A stretch of DNA of 6,596 bases from Clostridiales bacterium (GTDB lineage: Bacteria; Bacillota; Clostridia; Christensenellales; Christensenellaceae): the NCBI GenBank assembly GCA_003510345.1, contig DOMW01000232.1, forward strand, positions 672-7,267, given 5' to 3'. The position numbers and the translations under genes are program-made. Shown here piece after piece: positions 1-5,386 of this stretch (positions are counted from its first letter, which is position 1; each line of letters starts with the position of its first letter). The notes under the pieces are model-generated. The model was not told where the DNA came from. It saw only the letters and a list, made by a program, of their open reading frames with translations, and did not search any database.

Positions 1-33
1 AAAAAAACGCCGTAGGCTTCTTTACCTACGGCG
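1..33 (-). terminator. Intrinsic terminator for leftward transcription
   Basis: A perfect 9-bp stem (8-16 pairs with 25-33) closes an 8-base loop (17-24). Seven A residues at 1-7 become a run of seven T on the minus strand directly after the stem, which is the textbook layout of a Rho-independent terminator for a transcript coming from the right. It lies about 175 bases beyond the stop codon of the recombinase remnant, so it may have ended that element's transcript. The left edge of the window cuts the region, so what it insulates to the left cannot be seen. Confidence 0.8.
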
Positions 34-151
34 CGTACCCTCGTTCAAGGGTGCTGTTGGGGGGATATTGTTGTCTGTTGACTACCCGCAAACCATTGAT
101 TTTACAGGCTTTTTTGAATAAGTCCTATATCACCACTCGTACCACCCAAAT

Positions 152-191
152 GTCAAGGCCACGACAAAAGAAATTTTGTCGTGGTCTTGAC
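152..191. repeat. 18-bp inverted repeat with GAAA loop
   Basis: Bases 152-169 pair with 174-191 around the four-base loop GAAA (170-173). Seventeen pairs are Watson-Crick and one is a G.T wobble when read on the plus strand (158 with 185). It starts 17 bases beyond the stop codon of the recombinase remnant. No T-run follows the stem on either strand, so it is not a standard intrinsic terminator, although it could act as a 3' end stabiliser of the recombinase transcript. An element-end structure or a dispersed repeat is equally possible. Confidence 0.6.
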
Positions 192-208
192 TCTTTACCC
201 GCGAATGC

Positions 209-547
209 TCATGGTGCGACAAAAGGCTGTGCCTCCTGCGCAAAGCCATTCAAGAAACCCTCCAGCTTCCAAACGACCTCGATTTTGTCATCGGGGTAAA
301 CCGGCACCTTGTCCACCAGCAAATCGGCCAGGGCGCCCGACAGCTTTTTTGCCCGCAACGCCTGTTTTGCCGCCTGCAGGGACTCCTCGCCCGGCAGGTT
401 CTTTTTGCATTCCGCAAGGATGGCCGCATGCACACGGAGCGCGCCGTCCAGTTCGGCATCAAGCGCGGATTTTTGGACTTTGTACTCCTCCCGGCCAATT
501 TCCCCCAGCACCAGGGATTCGTAAAGCCGGTGTTTTTCCTCCCGCAT
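209..547 (-). pseudogene. Large serine recombinase, C-terminal fragment (broken)
   Basis: The 112 codons from an in-frame ATG resemble the C-terminal end of TnpX-like large serine recombinases of clostridial mobile elements. They contain a charged coiled-coil stretch beginning MREEKHRLYESLVLGEI and ending near AECKKN, then the characteristic tail segment LADLLVDKVPVYPDDKIEVVWKLEGF. Intact members are roughly 500-560 residues. The N-terminal catalytic resolvase domain with its serine nucleophile, the recombinase domain and the zinc ribbon are all absent. The frame stays open upstream of the ATG to base 595 (reading KRGFCAFET just before it) and then meets a TAA at 596-598. The ATG has no Shine-Dalgarno sequence, so it is an internal codon and not a start. 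The product cannot catalyse recombination. I infer the remains of a decayed or partly deleted transposon, conjugative element or prophage. The 5' break lies within about 100 bases of the start of the partner-switching operon. Confidence 0.75.
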
Positions 548-606
548 CGTTTCAAACGCACAAAACCCTCGCTTGTACAGTATGTAAAACCAGGGTTACA
601 GCCATA

Positions 607-635
607 TTGCGCTTCAGCGGGAAAAGTGGTTTAAT
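607..635 (+). promoter_or_regulatory. Weak candidate promoter of the partner-switching operon
   Basis: TTGCGC (607-612) and TTTAAT (630-635) are separated by 17 bases. The -10 box matches TATAAT at five of six positions, while the -35 box matches only TTG. It lies about 60 bases upstream of the first STAS gene, in the AT-rich gap after the recombinase remnant. It is the best sigma-A-like pair I can find there, but it is weak. An alternative sigma factor, perhaps the one controlled by this switch, could use another sequence here. Confidence 0.25.
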
Positions 636-694
636 AGTATACAGGTAATTACACAAGCCATTTGGGCAAACAGTAACCAGGAAAGGACGCCACC

Positions 695-994
695 ATGACC
701 ATTGACAAAACACAGGGAAATGGCAAAACCACCTTTGCCCTTGCCGGCAGGCTGGACACCACCACCGCGCCGCAGCTGCAAGATGCGCTGCTGCCCGCCT
801 TTGACGAGACAAAGGACATTGTGCTGGATTTTGCGCAGCTGGCCTACGTGTCCTCGGCAGGGCTGCGCGTGCTGCTGATTGGCCAGAAGGAAGCAAAAAA
901 AAGGGGTGGCTCCATGGCGCTTTGCCATGTTTCGGAAGAAATTATGGACGTGCTTGAGATGACGGGCTTTGTCAACATGCTAAGCATTACATAA
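695..994 (+). CDS. STAS-domain anti-sigma factor antagonist (RsbV/SpoIIAA-like), first copy
   Basis: A 99-residue single-domain cytoplasmic protein of the STAS family, close to the usual 100-115 residues of SpoIIAA and RsbV. In partner switching, the unphosphorylated form binds the anti-sigma kinase and so frees its client. Phosphorylation by the kinase inactivates the antagonist and a PP2C phosphatase restores it. Visible signatures are the GRLD turn near residues 18-21, the LDFAQLAYVSSAGLRVL strand-helix core at 44-60, and the helix ending in the MTGF motif. By alignment with SpoIIAA Ser58, Ser54 (second Ser of SSAGLR) is the likely phospho-acceptor. The start is supported by AGGAAAGGA at 679-687, seven bases before the ATG. 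It is the first gene of the cassette; the phosphatase follows after 86 bases, a longer gap than elsewhere in the unit. Family assignment is firm; which kinase it binds is inferred from the neighbours. Confidence 0.9.
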   Translation: MTIDKTQGNGKTTFALAGRLDTTTAPQLQDALLPAFDETKDIVLDFAQLAYVSSAGLRVLLIGQKEAKKRGGSMALCHVSEEIMDVLEMTGFVNMLSIT

Positions 995-1066
995 TGCCCA
1001 ACAAGCACAAACGCCTGCGTTCACTGCACTTTTGGCTGTGAGACAGACTTTATATCGGCATTGGGC

Positions 1067-1072
1067 GGGAGG
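1067..1072 (+). promoter_or_regulatory. Shine-Dalgarno that places the phosphatase start at 1081
   Basis: GGGAGG is followed by eight bases and then codon ATC at 1081, in the frame of the phosphatase. The first standard start codon in that frame is GTG at 1111, which lies 38 bases downstream of this site and has only an A/T-rich, SD-free stretch before it. No in-frame ATG, GTG or TTG exists between the upstream stop (TGA 1039-1041) and 1111. The site therefore argues that translation begins at or next to 1081. Confidence 0.55.
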
Positions 1073-1080
1073 CGACGGAC

Positions 1081-3021
1081 ATCTCCATCAGAACAAAAAT
1101 TCTAACAATCGTGCTCGGCTTTTTCACACTGATTGCGGCGGCTTTTGCCGTTTATTCCATGATGGTGACCGAGAATTACCGCCAACTGCGCACAAACGAG
1201 GTTTTGAAAACCGTTGCCTTTGAAAGCGAGCGGGTGGGTACGGTAATTGCCGAAATGGAACGCAACGTTGTTGATTTGGCGCTTTCAGGCCAGCAGTTTT
1301 ATCTCTCGGAGGAGCGCCCCGGCGAATTGGGCGCGTCCATTTCGGTGGAGAATTTCAGTGCCTTCCCCACCGCCGTGGGCGGCGGCATATGGTACGAGCC
1401 TTACGCGCTGAACCCCGCCAAGGAAAGAGTATGCTACTATGCTTTTTTCGACCCTTCCATCAACGCCGTGCGGCACGACCCCGACTTTGAAACCCAGGAA
1501 TACGACTATCTTTCGCAAATGTGGTACCAAACCATTGCCGAGGGCCTTTCCTGGAAATACGACACGGTGTGGACGCCGCCGTATTATGACGACACCGGCA
1601 CCAACGCGCTGATGACCACCGTTGGCGCGGGCATCTACGACAATGTTGGGCGTTTTGTGGGCATGTCCACTGTCGATTGGGACATCCGCAGCATGGTAAA
1701 ACGCCTTACCACCATTAAACCAACGGCAAACAGCTTTGTTTTGCTTGCCTCGCCCAAGGACGATTACGTTATATCCAACACACAGCCAAACACCGCAGGG
1801 CAAACCGGTGCGTCGCTGCAAGCCATTGCGTGGTACAGCGCGCTGCACCCCGGCAGCAACAGCACGGTGGGCACCGGGCGTTTTACCGATGGCGGGCTGG
1901 AATATATTTCCTTTTCGCGCATTCTTGCCAATGGCTGGCTGTTTTCCGTGCAGATACCCGCCGGTGAGATTTTTGCCGGCATTGAAACCCGCAACAACCA
2001 GTTCACCGTCATCATTGCCGCCGCTTTTGTCGGCCTGCTGCTTTTGGCAGGCATTCTGCTGTCGTGGCTAATCAACCGCCCCCTGCGCAAGCTGACGCTG
2101 GGCGTTGCGGAACTGGGCAGCGGGGATTTGGATAAAACCATCGAAATCAAGTCGAAGGACGAATTTGGTACACTGGCAGCGGCCTTTAACAAAATGACGG
2201 TGGATTTGAAGGCTTCCATTGAGGAAAGCGCGCGCGAGCGTGTGGAAAAAGAACGAATAGGCGCTGAACTTAATGTGGCTACGCAGATACAGGCCAGCAT
2301 GCTGCCCTGCATTTTCCCGCCTTTTCCCGAGCGCGATGAGTTTGACATATATGCAGGCATGCAGCCCGCAAAGGAAGTGGGCGGCGATTTTTACGACTTC
2401 TTTTTGCTGGATGAAAACACCCTTGCCGTGGTGATTGCCGATGTTTCCGGCAAGGGCGTGCCCGCCGCGCTGTTCATGGTTATTGCCAAAACGCTTATTC
2501 AAAACACCGCGCTTTCGGGCAAGCGGCCCGAGGTGGTGTTTGGCATTGTGAACAAAATGCTGTGCGAGAACAACGAGGCCGGCATGTTCGTCACGGCATT
2601 TTTGGGTTATCTGGATTTGACCACGGGCAGCTTCACCTATGTGAATGCGGGCCATAACCCGCCCTTGCTGAAAAGGAAGGGCGAAAACTTTGACTGGCTG
2701 AAATCGAAGGTGGGCTTTGTTTTGGCCGGTGACGAAGACACCTTTTACCTTCAGCAGGAAATACAGCTGGCCCCGGGCGACGAACTGTTTTTGTACACCG
2801 ACGGCGTGACCGAAGCGGTGAACAACAAAGAGGAGCTGTTTGGCGAGGCCCGCCTGCTGGACACGGTGAACCGCAGCCCCGCTTTGCCTGTGAAGGTACT
2901 TACGCAGGCCGTGAAGCGGGAAATTGAAAGCTTTGCCGAAGACGCCCAGCAGGCCGACGACATTACCATGCTGGCGCTGCAAGTATGTGATGAGACAGAT
3001 AAACAAACAACGGAGGGCTAA
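1081..3021 (+). CDS. Membrane sensor PP2C phosphatase: Cache-like sensor, HAMP, SpoIIE domain (RsbU-like)
   Basis: This gene encodes a transmembrane serine phosphatase expected to dephosphorylate the neighbouring STAS proteins in response to an external signal. In 646-residue numbering from 1081 the order is: short basic N-terminus (SIRTK), TM1 about 7-29, extracytoplasmic double-Cache-like sensor about 30-307, TM2 308-331, HAMP about 332-382, a short linker helix, then the SpoIIE/PP2C domain about 395-640. The sensor carries a WY pair (148-149), PPYYD (166-170) and GRFVGMSTVDWD around Asp199. Catalytic metal ligands are visible: GGDFYD (Asp436), DVSGKG (Asp454), YTDGVTEA (Asp574) and ADDITML (Asp626/627), plus NAGHNPP at 522-528. 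I use 1081 (ATC) because a GGGAGG site lies eight bases upstream and because it restores a full TM1 with a positive cytoplasmic end. The conventional choice would be GTG 1111 (636 residues), which lacks an SD and clips TM1. Its stop lies three bases before the next gene, so the two are probably translationally coupled. Domain assignment is firm; ligand and start codon are not. Confidence 0.9.
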   Translation: MSIRTKILTIVLGFFTLIAAAFAVYSMMVTENYRQLRTNEVLKTVAFESERVGTVIAEMERNVVDLALSGQQFYLSEERPGELGASISVENFSAFPTAVGGGIWYEPYALNPAKERVCYYAFFDPSINAVRHDPDFETQEYDYLSQMWYQTIAEGLSWKYDTVWTPPYYDDTGTNALMTTVGAGIYDNVGRFVGMSTVDWDIRSMVKRLTTIKPTANSFVLLASPKDDYVISNTQPNTAGQTGASLQAIAWYSALHPGSNSTVGTGRFTDGGLEYISFSRILANGWLFSVQIPAGEIFAGIETRNNQFTVIIAAAFVGLLLLAGILLSWLINRPLRKLTLGVAELGSGDLDKTIEIKSKDEFGTLAAAFNKMTVDLKASIEESARERVEKERIGAELNVATQIQASMLPCIFPPFPERDEFDIYAGMQPAKEVGGDFYDFFLLDENTLAVVIADVSGKGVPAALFMVIAKTLIQNTALSGKRPEVVFGIVNKMLCENNEAGMFVTAFLGYLDLTTGSFTYVNAGHNPPLLKRKGENFDWLKSKVGFVLAGDEDTFYLQQEIQLAPGDELFLYTDGVTEAVNNKEELFGEARLLDTVNRSPALPVKVLTQAVKREIESFAEDAQQADDITMLALQVCDETDKQTTEG

Positions 3022-3024
3022 AAA

Positions 3025-3333
3025 ATGAACACATTCCAAGCGACGCAAACCACCGGGGACGGAACGGCTGTTGTTTCCCTTGTGGGGCGGCTGGATTCCA
3101 ACACCAGCCCAGGGTTTGAAAAAGAACTGCAAAACGTGTTTGACGGGGCACTGAACCTTGTGCTGGACTGCGAGGGCCTTGAATACGTGAGCAGCGCCGG
3201 CCTGCGCGTTTTTTTAACGGCTTATAAAAAGTGCGCCGCGGCTTCGCGCACCTTCCAGATTATCAAGGTAAAGCCGGCGGTGCACGAAGTGATGGAGATG
3301 GTGGGATTCAAAGATATTATGGATATTGAATAG
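3025..3333 (+). CDS. STAS-domain anti-sigma factor antagonist (RsbV/SpoIIAA-like), second copy
   Basis: A 102-residue STAS protein, paralogous to the first gene of the cassette but clearly diverged. Shared landmarks are GRLD (21-24), LVLDCEGLEYVSSAGLRVF (45-63) and a C-terminal helix with MVGF. Ser57 aligns with the phosphorylated serine of SpoIIAA/RsbV. The start has a strong GGAGGG at 3012-3017, which lies within the last codons of the phosphatase gene and seven bases before the ATG, so translation is likely coupled to the phosphatase. The RsbW-like gene follows after 23 bases. Expected role: target of the upstream phosphatase and the downstream kinase, and the more likely primary partner of that kinase because it is encoded next to it. 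Whether it shares its partners with the first STAS copy cannot be decided from sequence. Confidence 0.9.
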   Translation: MNTFQATQTTGDGTAVVSLVGRLDSNTSPGFEKELQNVFDGALNLVLDCEGLEYVSSAGLRVFLTAYKKCAAASRTFQIIKVKPAVHEVMEMVGFKDIMDIE

Positions 3334-3356
3334 GCCATCGATGGGCATGTTATTTC

Positions 3357-3776
3357 ATGCGGGTGACTGAAATGAATGAGAAACAATTCGCGGCGGAAGC
3401 GGAGAATCTGGCCGAGGTGATGACGTATGTTCAGGACGGGCTGAAAGAGGCCGGGTGCCCGCCACAGACACTGCGGCAGATATTGCTTGCCGTGGAAGAG
3501 ATTTTCGTGAACATCGCGCACTACGCGTATCGCGGGGAAAAGGGCTTTGTGACGGTGAAATATGCCAGATTGGATTCACCTGCGCGGTATGCGTTGTGGT
3601 TTTGCGATGCGGGCGTTCCGTTCGACCCGACCGCCCGGGATGCGCCGGACATATCCACCGACCTGAGGAACCGGCAAATCGGCGGGCTGGGAATATTCCT
3701 TGTGCGGGAAATGATGGACAAAATGACCTACACCCGCGAAAATGGGCGGAATATTATTTATATCGAAAAGCAGTAG
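3357..3776 (+). CDS. RsbW-like anti-sigma factor / serine kinase, ATP-binding (HATPase_c_2)
   Basis: A 139-residue protein of the GHKL ATPase superfamily, matching the roughly 130-160 residues of RsbW and SpoIIAB. Such proteins bind a client, classically a sigma factor, and phosphorylate the STAS antagonist. Motifs present are the N-box EEIFVNIAHYAY (Asn52), the G1-type motif FCDAGVPFDP (Asp84, Gly86) and the G2-type motif IGGLGIFLVREMMD (109-112 GGLG). These should bind Mg-ATP, so it looks catalytically competent. The start is uncertain: ATG 3357 is the longest option but lacks a good SD. In-frame ATG 3372 has GGGTGA at 3361-3366, five bases upstream, and gives an N-terminus (MNEKQF) typical of the family, so 3372 may be the true start. 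It is the last gene of the cassette, 23 bases after the second STAS gene. No sigma factor gene follows, unlike the sigB and spoIIA operons, so the client is unknown. Confidence 0.88.
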   Translation: MRVTEMNEKQFAAEAENLAEVMTYVQDGLKEAGCPPQTLRQILLAVEEIFVNIAHYAYRGEKGFVTVKYARLDSPARYALWFCDAGVPFDPTARDAPDISTDLRNRQIGGLGIFLVREMMDKMTYTRENGRNIIYIEKQ

Positions 3777-3810
3777 GGCGGGTAACCGCTGCCAAAGTTA
3801 ATACAAAACC

Positions 3811-3841
3811 CTGCGCGGATATGCCACGCCCCGCTGCGCGG
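3811..3841. repeat. Direct repeat CTGCGCGG, 23 bases apart, next to a promoter
   Basis: CTGCGCGG occurs at 3811-3818 and again at 3834-3841. Each copy is followed closely by ATAT (immediately in the first, after TG in the second). The second copy ends five bases before the -35 box of the DUF4190 promoter. A 23-base period is about two helical turns, so this could be a tandem binding site for a regulator acting from just upstream of the -35 box. It could also be a small chance duplication in an intergenic gap. No known regulator motif is recognised. Confidence 0.35.
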
Positions 3842-3846
3842 TGATA

Positions 3847-3875
3847 TTGACGGGTAATACATTTTTTGATACAAT
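3847..3875 (+). promoter_or_regulatory. Sigma-A-like promoter of the DUF4190 gene
   Basis: TTGACG (3847-3852) and TACAAT (3870-3875) each match the consensus at five of six positions, with an ideal 17-base spacer. Transcription should begin near 3882, about 26 bases before the ATG at 3908 and upstream of the strong GGAGGT ribosome binding site (3893-3898). This shows that the following gene is not simply the tail of the partner-switching operon. I see no terminator between 3776 and 3847, so read-through from the operon is possible. Confidence 0.75.
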
Positions 3876-3907
3876 TACCGTATATTAAACTTGGAGGTAT
3901 ATTTTCT

Positions 3908-4246
3908 ATGGACAATCAACCGAACCAATATCAGCAGCAACAATATTCAAACCAACCCGGGGGTACACAGACACTTAGCATAGTCTCTCTTATTTTTGGG
4001 ATCGTAGGGGTAATACTTACGTTTACGCCAGCTTCTATTGTAGGACTGATCCTTTTGATTCTGGGCCTTGTTTTTTCGTCAATGGGTAAAAGGCGGGAAG
4101 GCAGAAACGGTTTTGCCACCGGCGGGTTCATTATTTCCCTGGTCGGCATTATACTGTGGGTTATTATTGTTGTTATTGTAGGAATAGTGGTAGGCATGGC
4201 TTTTGGCGCACTTGGCGCTTTGGGCGCAGCCGGCGCGTTGTTTTAA
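3908..4246 (+). CDS. Small DUF4190-type membrane protein
   Basis: A 112-residue protein with a polar, Gln/Asn-rich N-terminus (residues 1-20, containing a QQQQ run), followed by hydrophobic segments at about 22-39, 42-58 and 70-98. A basic loop KRREGRNG lies near 61-68. The alternation of Gly-rich hydrophobic stretches (LIFGIVGVIL, LLILGLVFSSMG, GGFIISLVGIIL) separated by a short basic loop is the hallmark of DUF4190 proteins, which have no established biochemical role. ATG 3908 is chosen because GGAGGT (3893-3898) precedes it by nine bases. An in-frame TTG at 3866 would overlap the -10 region and can be discarded. The gene is monocistronic, with its own promoter and terminator. Its base composition is visibly more AT-rich than the partner-switching genes. 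A stress or envelope role would be speculation. Confidence 0.8.
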   Translation: MDNQPNQYQQQQYSNQPGGTQTLSIVSLIFGIVGVILTFTPASIVGLILLILGLVFSSMGKRREGRNGFATGGFIISLVGIILWVIIVVIVGIVVGMAFGALGALGAAGALF

Positions 4247-4263
4247 TTCGTTTTCGTGGAATC

Positions 4264-4301
4264 AATATCCCTCGGCTTGTGCCGGGGGATATTTCATTTT
4301 T
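4264..4301 (+). terminator. Intrinsic terminator after the DUF4190 gene
   Basis: A 13-bp stem (4264-4276 with 4281-4293, containing one G.U pair) closes a TTGT loop and is followed by TCATTTTT ending at 4301. It starts 18 bases after the DUF4190 stop codon and should end that transcript before the LacI promoter. The A/T-rich lower stem means that a weaker reverse-direction activity cannot be excluded, but no leftward gene lies there. Confidence 0.85.
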
Positions 4302-4327
4302 GGCGCAAATACGACAAATACAAATTA

Positions 4328-4336
4328 TGATATAAT
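4328..4336 (+). promoter_or_regulatory. Extended -10 promoter of the LacI-family gene
   Basis: TGATATAAT contains a perfect TATAAT (4331-4336) preceded by the TGn extension. No convincing -35 box lies 16-18 bases upstream, which extended -10 promoters tolerate. Counting six to seven bases past the box places the transcription start at about 4342-4343, on the A of the ATG of the regulator gene, so the mRNA would have essentially no 5' leader. Confidence 0.65.
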
Positions 4337-4342
4337 AAAAGC

Positions 4343-5386
4343 ATGGAAAAAAAGAAAGACCTGTCCATCAAGGACATCGCAAAACAATGCGGGGTTTCCG
4401 TATCGACGGTTTCGCGGGTGCTGAACAACACAGGAAGGTGCTCCGCTGCAACAAGGGAGAGAATACGGCAGGTGATCGGCGAGAGCGGGTACCGGCCCAG
4501 CGTGTTTGCCCGGGGAATGCGGACGGGCTGCTTAAACGCCGTGGGGATTATTGTGCCGGATATCACAAACGAATTTTTCTCATCTATCACGCTGGCCATA
4601 CAAAACAAGCTGTTTGAGAGCGGAACCATGACATTGATCTGCAACACAAACGAGCGGCGCGAGCTGCAACACAGGCAGCTTGAAATGCTTCGCGCCAGCA
4701 AGGTGAGCGGGTTGATATTTATTTCGGGTGAGGAAATCGGTGAGGAAGAATTCGCCGACGGGATACCCAAAATATTCATAGACCGCCTGCCCGGTAACGC
4801 CGCGGCAAAAAAAGCCGTGACAATCGAAGTGGATAATTACACAGGCGGGCTGTTGGCCGCGGGGGAAATGCTCCACGCGGGGTGCAGGCGGATCGCGGGC
4901 CTGTTCGATGGGCGCGGGCTTTCCACGAAAACAGCGCGCTATGCTGGTTTTTTGCGCGCGCACGAGGAGCATGGCATAAAAGCGGTGCGGGAGCTGCACT
5001 GCCCGCTCTCTAAAATATCTTATGAAGAGGGCTACCGCGCCGTCAAAAGGCTGATTGGCACAGGCGCGGAATTTGACGGCATATTCTGTTATTCAGACCT
5101 TTTGGCTTACGGCGCGATACACGCCCTTGCGGAAGCTTCGATCCCCGTGCCGGACGCCTGCCTTGTAACCGGGTTCGATAATATCGCACCATCGGAATTC
5201 AGCAACCCGCCGGTCACAACGGTCGAACAACCCGTCCGGGAAATGGGCGAGCTGGCCGCCGAATTGATCACGCGGATGAGAAACGGGGCTTGGCCGGAAA
5301 ACAACCGCTATGTATTGCCTGTTAAACTGATTAGGCGAAAAACCACAGAAAGGGCTGCCGCGCGAAAAAGCGCGCCCGTTCTATAA
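4343..5386 (+). CDS. LacI/GalR-family transcriptional regulator
   Basis: A 347-residue protein of the usual LacI-family length. The N-terminal helix-turn-helix is at about 8-30 (LSIKDIAKQCGVSVSTVSRVLNN). The hinge helix follows near 50-61 (YRPSVFARGMRTG), with Met where many members have the minor-groove leucine. From about 66 onward is a periplasmic-binding-protein-like effector domain, with VGIIVPDITNEFFSS (67-81), NTNE (101-104), IDR (146-148), VDNYTGG (163-169), YSD (251-253) and GFDNIAPSEFSNPPVTTV (278-295). Such proteins are dimeric DNA-binding repressors whose affinity changes when a sugar or related small molecule binds. The effector cannot be read from this sequence, and no sugar transport or catabolic gene lies in the window. 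No Shine-Dalgarno precedes the ATG and a perfect -10 box sits six bases upstream of it, so leaderless translation is likely. The 3' end overlaps the convergent hydrolase gene by 6 bp. Confidence 0.93.
   Translation: MEKKKDLSIKDIAKQCGVSVSTVSRVLNNTGRCSAATRERIRQVIGESGYRPSVFARGMRTGCLNAVGIIVPDITNEFFSSITLAIQNKLFESGTMTLICNTNERRELQHRQLEMLRASKVSGLIFISGEEIGEEEFADGIPKIFIDRLPGNAAAKKAVTIEVDNYTGGLLAAGEMLHAGCRRIAGLFDGRGLSTKTARYAGFLRAHEEHGIKAVRELHCPLSKISYEEGYRAVKRLIGTGAEFDGIFCYSDLLAYGAIHALAEASIPVPDACLVTGFDNIAPSEFSNPPVTTVEQPVREMGELAAELITRMRNGAWPENNRYVLPVKLIRRKTTERAAARKSAPVL

Noticed and set aside
151..180. TTGACA-like -35 box on the minus strand at 156-151
   Set aside because: No acceptable -10 box lies 16-18 bases downstream on that strand, and the hexamer is part of the inverted repeat.
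51..299. 82-codon open frame on the plus strand at the left edge
   Set aside because: It has no ribosome binding site, runs through the inverted repeat at 152-191 and then lies antisense to the recombinase remnant. The translation has no recognisable protein character.
181..648. Proline-rich 155-codon open frame on the plus strand
   Set aside because: It is antisense to the recombinase fragment, whose frame gives a recognisable family tail. The proline-rich translation is typical of a shadow frame in GC-rich DNA.
1285..2360. Minus-strand open frames of 187 and 198 codons opposite the sensor domain
   Set aside because: Both are antisense to the receptor phosphatase, whose Cache, TM and HAMP features are continuous in the plus frame.
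2068..3132. Long minus-strand open frame of 354 codons
   Set aside because: It is antisense to the SpoIIE/PP2C domain and the second STAS gene, both of which carry clear catalytic and family motifs. The minus-strand translation has no family features and no SD.
3866..3907. Upstream TTG start for the DUF4190 gene
   Set aside because: It would overlap the -10 box of the promoter, and the GGAGGT site points to ATG 3908.
5357..5376. Small CGCGC/GCGCG hairpin near the end of the LacI-family gene as a terminator
   Set aside because: It has only five pairs, lies inside the coding region and is not followed by a T-run on either strand.
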